9,843 nt of DNA from Desulfobacterales bacterium (GTDB taxonomy: Bacteria > Desulfobacterota > Desulfobacteria > Desulfobacterales > JAHEIW01). The DNA lies in the NCBI GenBank assembly GCA_030145015.1, contig JAQYWI010000195.1:1-9843 (forward strand). Direction: 5' to 3'. The position numbers were made by a program, and so were the translations under genes. Under the pieces are notes generated by a model, which saw only the letters and a program-made list of their open reading frames with translations, was not told where the DNA came from and ran no database searches. How positions within the stretch are numbered: the stretch's first letter is position 1; the number at the start of each line of letters is the position of its first letter. Positions 5,717 to 9,843 of this stretch are shown here, piece after piece.

Positions 5717-6664
5717 ATGGCCGAAACGTCATGCCAGTATGATCTTACGGGCTTGGCCCGTTTGAAACTTTTCTGGGCGCTCTCCAGGACCCCGCATGGT
5801 TTGCTGGATATGTGCACCGCTGCTCTGGCTTCACTGCTGTGGTTGGGTCATTTCCCTTCATTTAAAATAATCGGTTTGGGACTGATTACCGTCTTTTCCG
5901 GCTATACAGCGATTTACGCCCTCAATGACGTCGTTGGCTACCGCTCTGACAAAAGAAAGCTTCAACAGAGAAATCTGCGGGGATTTGATGATTGCGAAGA
6001 TCTCGATGCCAGGCTTGTTCGCCATCCAATGGCGCGGGGACTCTTGAGTTTTAAAGAAGGGCTTCTTTGGTCGAGTGCATGGGCACTTTTGGCCCTCATC
6101 GGCGCTTATCTGTTAAATCCGATATGTCTTTTGATTTTCATTTGCGGTTCCATCCTTGAGACCATTTATTGTTTAATGTGGAACATCAGTCCTTCGCGTA
6201 CGCTCATCAGCGGGGTCGTCAAAACCGCCGGCCCGATCGCAGCCGTGTTTGCGGTTGATCCGAATCCTTCCATGTCCTATCTGATGGTTCTGTTTTTATT
6301 GATGTTTTTCTGGGAAATCGGCGGCCAGAATGTTCCCAATGATTGGTCAGACATAGGAGAAGATACCCGGTTTCAGGCCCAGACCGTTCCCATTCGTTTG
6401 GGTCTTGAACAGGCCAATGTCATTATCTTTGGTTCAATTATCCTGACCATTATTTTATCCGGGATTTTGCTGGTTTTATCCAACGTCGCTTTCGAACTTC
6501 CTTTTATTCTGGCCTTTGCTTTTGTGGGACTTTATTTTCTGCTGCTGCCGACCATCAAGCTGTATCGAAGTGAAGAAAGTTCCTATGCGATGATTCTTTT
6601 CAACAAAGCCAGCTATTACCCGCTGGCACTGCTTGTCGTCGTCGTCATCAAGCTGTTAATCTGA
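5717..6664 (+). CDS. UbiA-family membrane prenyltransferase-like protein
   Basis: The 315-residue product is an integral inner-membrane protein with about eight to nine hydrophobic segments (for example 34-68, 115-152, 186-201, 225-246, 250-270, 301-315). UbiA enzymes transfer isoprenoid chains to aromatic or tetrapyrrole acceptors using two Asp-rich magnesium/diphosphate motifs. The first motif reads NDVVGYRSD (70-78), with Gly74 in place of the usual middle Asp of NDxxDxxxD. It is followed by HPMARGLLS (103-111), comparable to the conserved loop of the family. The second motif, NDWSDIGED (208-216), is complete and is followed by TVPIRLG (223-229), a typical UbiA ending for this loop. The substrate is unknown: menaquinone/ubiquinone, haem or another aromatic lipid are possible. 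The gene starts 11 bases after fumC, so it is almost certainly cotranscribed. Family membership is well supported; activity is uncertain because of Gly74. Confidence 0.85.
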   Translation: MAETSCQYDLTGLARLKLFWALSRTPHGLLDMCTAALASLLWLGHFPSFKIIGLGLITVFSGYTAIYALNDVVGYRSDKRKLQQRNLRGFDDCEDLDARLVRHPMARGLLSFKEGLLWSSAWALLALIGAYLLNPICLLIFICGSILETIYCLMWNISPSRTLISGVVKTAGPIAAVFAVDPNPSMSYLMVLFLLMFFWEIGGQNVPNDWSDIGEDTRFQAQTVPIRLGLEQANVIIFGSIILTIILSGILLVLSNVAFELPFILAFAFVGLYFLLLPTIKLYRSEESSYAMILFNKASYYPLALLVVVVIKLLI

Positions 6665-6672
6665 TCCGTAAC

Positions 6673-6686
6673 TTTTTTGGGGGGGG
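6673..6686 (+). promoter_or_regulatory. T6-G8 homopolymer tract acting as the ribosome binding site
   Basis: Six T (6673-6678) are followed by eight G (6679-6686), five bases before ATG 6692. The G run supplies the Shine-Dalgarno-like purines for the cytochrome b5-like gene. A G8 run is prone to slippage, so the strength or spacing of this ribosome site could vary between cells; variation has not been shown. Confidence 0.55.
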
Positions 6687-6691
6687 TATTT

Positions 6692-7399
6692 ATGCAGGAA
6701 TTTGATATTGCCGAGCTTGAAAAATTCGATGGTAATAACGGCAGACCCGTCTACGTTGCTCATAAAGGCAAGGTCTATGATGTCAGCAACAGCAAGCTCT
6801 GGAAAAATGGCCTGCATATGAAGCGCCATCATGCGGGCCATGATCTGACAGTCGATATCCAGGGGGCTCCGCATGAACCCGATGTGTTGGAAAGATATCC
6901 ACAGATCGGCACACTGAAAAAAGAAGTCGTGGAATTAGAGATTCCCAGGCCGCTGGCCCGGCTTCTGGAAAAAGTCCCCATGCTCAGGCGTCATCCGCAC
7001 CCGATGACGGTTCACTTTCCCATTGTTTTTGCGTTTTCCACAACGATTTTCAACATTTTGTACCTGGTTACCGGTATCAAATCTTTGGAGATAACCGCCC
7101 TGCACTGTTTGGGAGCCGGGATTTTATTCACGGCCGTTGCCATTGCCACCGGATTATACACCTGGTGGATCAACTACATGTCGAAACCGCTTAAAGCGGT
7201 AAAAGTCAAAATGCCGCTTTCAATAACCCTGTTGGTGACCCAGATTATTGCCTTTGTATGGCGGCTTAAGGTACCGGATGTGATCGATTCGATCCAGGGG
7301 GTCAATATCATTTACCTTCTGCTCGTGCTTTCGTTATTGCCGATGGTGATCGTTATCGGATGGTTTGGGGCCTTCCTAACCTTCCCGGTCGAAAACTGA
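6692..7399 (+). CDS. Cytochrome b5-like haem domain fused to a DUF2231 membrane domain
   Basis: From ATG 6692 the product is 235 residues; a TTG at 6677 lies in the same frame but would place the start before the G-rich ribosome site. Residues 1-80 resemble small bacterial cytochrome b5-like domains: FDIAELEKFDG, RPVYVAHKGKVYDVS (18-32), then HHAGHDLT (46-53) and GAPHEPDVLERYPQIG (58-73). Histidines at 46, 47, 50 and 61 are candidates for haem ligation, the likely pair being one in HHAGH plus His61. Residues 101-110 read HPHPMTVHFP, the hallmark of DUF2231, followed by four hydrophobic helices (about 109-127, 135-157, 174-191, 206-231). The protein therefore probably sits in the inner membrane with a haem-binding head. 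It follows the UbiA-like gene by 27 bases. A role in electron transfer near the quinone pool is inferred from the context only. No signal peptide is visible. Confidence 0.84.
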   Translation: MQEFDIAELEKFDGNNGRPVYVAHKGKVYDVSNSKLWKNGLHMKRHHAGHDLTVDIQGAPHEPDVLERYPQIGTLKKEVVELEIPRPLARLLEKVPMLRRHPHPMTVHFPIVFAFSTTIFNILYLVTGIKSLEITALHCLGAGILFTAVAIATGLYTWWINYMSKPLKAVKVKMPLSITLLVTQIIAFVWRLKVPDVIDSIQGVNIIYLLLVLSLLPMVIVIGWFGAFLTFPVEN

Positions 7400-7543
7400 A
7401 AATCGTTTCTGAACACTTATCTTTTGGCCCAGGGCTGCGTTGCGGGTCGGCTCAAAATGCTCACGTACTTACGTGTACGCTCCGCTTTTGAGCCAACCCG
7501 CGCCTTACCCTGAACCAAAACCTAAGCGTTCAGAAACGATTTT
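7399..7543. repeat. 145-base imperfect palindrome (long hairpin) at the end of the fumC operon
   Basis: The outer arms are a perfect 16-base inverted repeat (7399-7414 with 7528-7543). Further in, the two sides stay complementary with mismatches, including TTTTGG/CCAAAA, CAGGG/CCCTG, GCGGGT/ACCCGC, and a perfect 9-base GGCTCAAAA/TTTTGAGCC (7449-7457 with 7486-7494). The centre holds GTAC/GTAC (7465-7468 with 7475-7478); CACGTA/TACGTG (7462-7467 with 7470-7475) is an alternative tip. The left arm begins on the last base of the stop codon TGA (7397-7399). Neither strand encodes a convincing protein. It could terminate transcription between the convergent operon and TRAP gene, and its form suggests a mobile palindromic element (MITE- or REP-like). 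I recall similar hairpins in other proteobacteria but cannot verify this. Confidence 0.85.
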
Positions 7544-7819
7544 AGTATTTTCGAATTATTCTTACGCCTTTTGAACTCCTTTTGTATATAAGATATAGAT
7601 GTGAAAACCCGGATTTTGCAGGAGCTCTCGAACAAGAGCGAATACCCTAAAAGCCGGTTTCGTATTTTCAATTTTAGGCGGGCTAAATCCTCATGCAGCG
7701 GACTAACAGGACGTGAGTAAAGCCTGTGATATAAAATGAGTATCACAAGGTTTTGTGCTTTGAGCAGGAGTCTGGCATTTACTCTGTCTAAGACCACGTG
7801 GCAGGCATCTTATTTAACG

Positions 7820-7863
7820 GGTTCAACTGGCACAACGGGCTAAACGGAACAACGCGCTCAACC
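7820..7863. repeat. Degenerate 9-base tandem repeat, consensus GGCTCAACG, five units
   Basis: The units are GGTTCAACT, GGCACAACG, GGCTAAACG, GAACAACG (one base short) and CGCTCAACC, all adjacent. The CAAC or AAAC core is kept in every unit. It lies in noncoding DNA between convergent genes, as do the other short arrays of this window. Confidence 0.7.
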
Positions 7864-7864
7864 G

Positions 7865-7890
7865 AAACTCGGGTTTATCGAGTTTTATTT
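7865..7890 (+). terminator. Weak hairpin with T-rich tail
   Basis: AAACTCG (7865-7871) pairs with CGAGTTT (7879-7885) around a 7-base loop, followed by TATTT. It is oriented to stop plus-strand transcripts, but it lies about 465 bases after the last plus-strand gene, so its relevance is doubtful. Confidence 0.25.
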
Positions 7891-8008
7891 GACAGCCAGA
7901 TGGATGACGGCGATTCCGTTGGTGAGGCGATAGCGGGATAGCAGGCTAACGGGGTCGCTTATTTCGAGACTTTCAGAGGCAATTATGGTGCGACAAAGCA
8001 GATGGTGA

Positions 8009-9843
8009 TTAGAATTGCAATGAATAATCGCGGTGTATCGACCGGCAACTGGCAACCTCTTTGACCTGATCAGCCGTCAACCGTCGCTGCAATCGAAGAC
8101 CGATGGAATCCTTGATGGCAGTGTCATAGGCAGCAAGAGCAGGGGCAATTTCAACGGCTGCTCGACGACGCCAATCGACTTCAGCCGCATATAACTCTAA
8201 GCCTTCTTTCAGAAACTGAATCGCCTTTTCCGGCTCTGGTTTTTTTCCTTTGATAGCCCTGCGTGCTTTGGAAAGCTTTGACTTGATTGAGCTTGTGCCT
8301 GCCGCCTTACCAAGTGCATTTTCTGATTGTTTGATCCGATCCATAGCAACATCAGCCGGCTCATTGACAATTACGGTTTCGAGAGCTGTCAATTGTTGTT
8401 CAAGACCCGCCAGTTCATCTGCTCCATCAATGACCTTTCGTAATTCCGCAATCGTTTCATAAGCCTGGTCGACGTTGCTTCGGTAATTTCGACGCGCTTT
8501 CTTTTCGGCCTTATCCAATGCCACAAAACGTTTGCGTGCTTCAGCCCAGCTCCCCGGAATCTGGTTTTGAAGGTTTGTTATAGAAGCCTCTGCTTTCTCG
8601 ATTTCCGCTTCAAGTCGGATTAGATTATCCTTGTCCGGGGAATCGCTCTGAGAAGCTCTCGTCAAATTCTGTTTCAAATTAACGATTTTCAATCTGATAA
8701 TACGCATTTTTGACTGCAAACTGCGAACCTGCCGAAGCTGAGGACGGTATTCAGATGAATAGCCGACAAGATTTTCTTCAGCCATGCGAACCTCTGCCAC
8801 CAAATCGAACGTATTCAAGGTCCGATCCAGGCTTTCGTTCAACGCTTTCTGGCGTTTTTCCGGTAAAAAACGGATATCAATGGCACCTAACGTGTTGACA
8901 TTGCTGCGCAGCTGCGCAGCGTTGCTATCATAGTGATCAAAGAGCATTTCTTCAATACAAAGCTGCATTCGCGGATTTATCGGCGGTGGCGCTGTTTCAG
9001 CAGTTAGAGAAATACGATTGGGCAGGTAGTTCACCATCGGGGGAACAAGCGCAACAATCACTAATGCAACCAGCTGCAGTCCAATATAGGGAACAGCGCC
9101 ACGATAAATTTGCAGTGTTTTAACGATGGCGGGTGCGACGCCACGCAGGTAAAATAAAGAAAAACCAAAGGGCGGCGTCAGAAATGAAGTTTGAAGATTA
9201 AGACCCACCATCACCCCAAACCACACGGCGGTCACATTAGCACCGGGGTCGGAAAGCAGAATGGGTGCGACAATTGGAACGACGACGACCGCTATTTCGA
9301 GAAAATCAATAAAAAAACCGAGAACAAACATCACCGCCATGACGACGATAAATTGGACCCAAAATCCGCCTTCCAGATTGGTTAAAAAATGCTTGACCAA
9401 TTCTTCCCCTCCAAAACCACGAAAGGCAGCGGTCAACATCGCCGCACCAATAAGAATAATAAAAACCATGCAGGTCGTTTTGGCCGTTTCAATCATGACC
9501 CCGTTGAGGGTATCGTCAGTTTTATAAATTCGCCAGGTACTCCAGGCCACGGCAATCAACAGCCCGGTGGCAGCAACCGCCGCCAGGAAGATACCGACGG
9601 CATCCCCCGCCTTAATGCTTTTGACGTTTAGGTCAAAAAAGGCGAGTATAATCCCAATGGCAACGGTTGAGACGACTGCCAGAATTGCAGGGTAATAGGT
9701 GTTGCGTTGACCTTCGGCAAGGCGATAGCCCCCCATGATCATGGCGCCAACGGCACCCACCGCACCTGCTTGATTGACCGTTGCCACTCCCAGTATGATG
9801 GAGCCGAGCACCAAAAAAATGAGGGTCAACGGCGGCGTCAAAG
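8009..9843 (-). CDS. TRAP transporter large permease (DctM family) with a long coiled-coil-like C-terminal extension; N-terminus outside the window
   Basis: The visible C-terminal 610 residues (numbered from the first complete codon at 9841) run to TAA 8009-8011. Residues 1-278 are DctM-type membrane sequence: LIFLVLGSIILGVAT (7-21), NQAGAVGAVGAM (23-34), TTCMVFIILIGAAM (122-135), LGFFIDFLEIAVVVVPIVAPIL (174-195, two overlapping pieces) and NLQTSFLTPPFGFSLFYLRG (205-224). The last closely fits the mannitol/chloroaromatic type of TRAP permease. Such permeases use ion gradients with a periplasmic binding protein and a small DctQ subunit to import organic acids; the partner genes would lie to the right. 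Two features are unusual. Residues about 48-105 add two hydrophobic segments not expected between the AVGA and ETAKTT motifs. Residues 280-610 form a charged, Glu/Lys/Arg-rich and heptad-like tail after a Pro-rich linker (TAPPPINP). The tail stays open for over 330 codons, so it is genuinely coding. Its role is unknown. Confidence 0.88.
   Translation of the reverse strand, partial: LTPPLTLIFLVLGSIILGVATVNQAGAVGAVGAMIMGGYRLAEGQRNTYYPAILAVVSTVAIGIILAFFDLNVKSIKAGDAVGIFLAAVAATGLLIAVAWSTWRIYKTDDTLNGVMIETAKTTCMVFIILIGAAMLTAAFRGFGGEELVKHFLTNLEGGFWVQFIVVMAVMFVLGFFIDFLEIAVVVVPIVAPILLSDPGANVTAVWFGVMVGLNLQTSFLTPPFGFSLFYLRGVAPAIVKTLQIYRGAVPYIGLQLVALVIVALVPPMVNYLPNRISLTAETAPPPINPRMQLCIEEMLFDHYDSNAAQLRSNVNTLGAIDIRFLPEKRQKALNESLDRTLNTFDLVAEVRMAEENLVGYSSEYRPQLRQVRSLQSKMRIIRLKIVNLKQNLTRASQSDSPDKDNLIRLEAEIEKAEASITNLQNQIPGSWAEARKRFVALDKAEKKARRNYRSNVDQAYETIAELRKVIDGADELAGLEQQLTALETVIVNEPADVAMDRIKQSENALGKAAGTSSIKSKLSKARRAIKGKKPEPEKAIQFLKEGLELYAAEVDWRRRAAVEIAPALAAYDTAIKDSIGLRLQRRLTADQVKEVASCRSIHRDYSLQF

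Larger units (their letters stand above)
7544..8008. other. Gene-free stretch between convergent genes
   Basis: No gene is firmly supported. A minus-strand reading frame of 91 codons from GTG 7797 to 7522 exists, but it runs into the right arm of the palindrome, has no clear ribosome site and no recognisable domain, so I do not call it. Visible structure includes GCTCT/AGAGC (7622-7626 and 7633-7637), a perfect 7-base TGTGATA/TATCACA stem (7725-7731 and 7741-7747, loop 9), a 9-base tandem repeat (7820-7863), and a short AAACTCG/CGAGTTT hairpin with a T-rich tail (7865-7890). The function is unknown. Confidence 0.5.

Noticed and set aside
7522..7797. Minus-strand 91-codon open frame starting at GTG
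   Set aside because: It has no convincing ribosome site and no known domain, and its last codons lie inside the right arm of the long palindrome. I treat it as chance or repeat-derived.
9191..9631. Plus-strand open frames opposite the TRAP permease
   Set aside because: They are antisense to strongly conserved DctM motifs and encode no recognisable domain.

Overview
The window looks like chromosomal DNA of a heterotrophic proteobacterium, most plausibly a member of the Desulfobacterota (former Deltaproteobacteria). That placement is inferred from the gene style (an HD-GYP/HDOD regulator, a UbiA-like and cytochrome b5-like membrane pair, a mannitol/chloroaromatic-type TRAP permease) and from the many short degenerate tandem repeats between genes. 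It rests on no database search.

Left part (1-1521): the N-terminal half of sucA (2-oxoglutarate dehydrogenase E1) runs leftward out of the window. It is preceded by a near-consensus sigma-70 promoter. The same intergenic space holds a weaker candidate promoter for the divergent gene on its right. Next (1522-2994) is a complete two-domain signalling protein with an altered HD-GYP-type N-terminus and a C-terminal HDOD domain.

Middle (2995-4328): a decayed trpS (tryptophanyl-tRNA synthetase) lies here. It lacks its 5' part, has no plausible start codon, and has a frameshift near its 3' end. Different tandem repeats flank it on both sides: a 'CTAAAGTGC'-like array on the left, and on the right a mosaic of 6-, 7- and 8-base repeats ending in an inverted repeat just upstream of fumC.

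Operon (4329-7399, plus strand): fumC (class II fumarase), a UbiA-family membrane prenyltransferase with an altered first Asp motif, and a cytochrome b5-like/DUF2231 membrane protein. The genes are spaced 11 and 27 bases apart. Fumarase and sucA are both central carbon (TCA) enzymes. The two membrane proteins suggest a link to quinone or haem/redox chemistry at the membrane, which is inference.

Right part (7399-9843): a 145-base imperfect palindrome starts on the last base of the operon's stop codon. A gene-free stretch of about 465 bases with another tandem repeat follows. The window then ends in the C-terminal part of a leftward TRAP transporter large permease (DctM family) that carries an unusual hydrophilic, probably coiled-coil C-terminal extension of about 330 residues.

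No CRISPR array, tRNA, rRNA, transposase or phage gene was recognised. The least explained content is the intergenic repeat landscape, the long palindrome, the TRAP permease extension, and the pairing of fumC with the UbiA-like and cytochrome b5-like genes.
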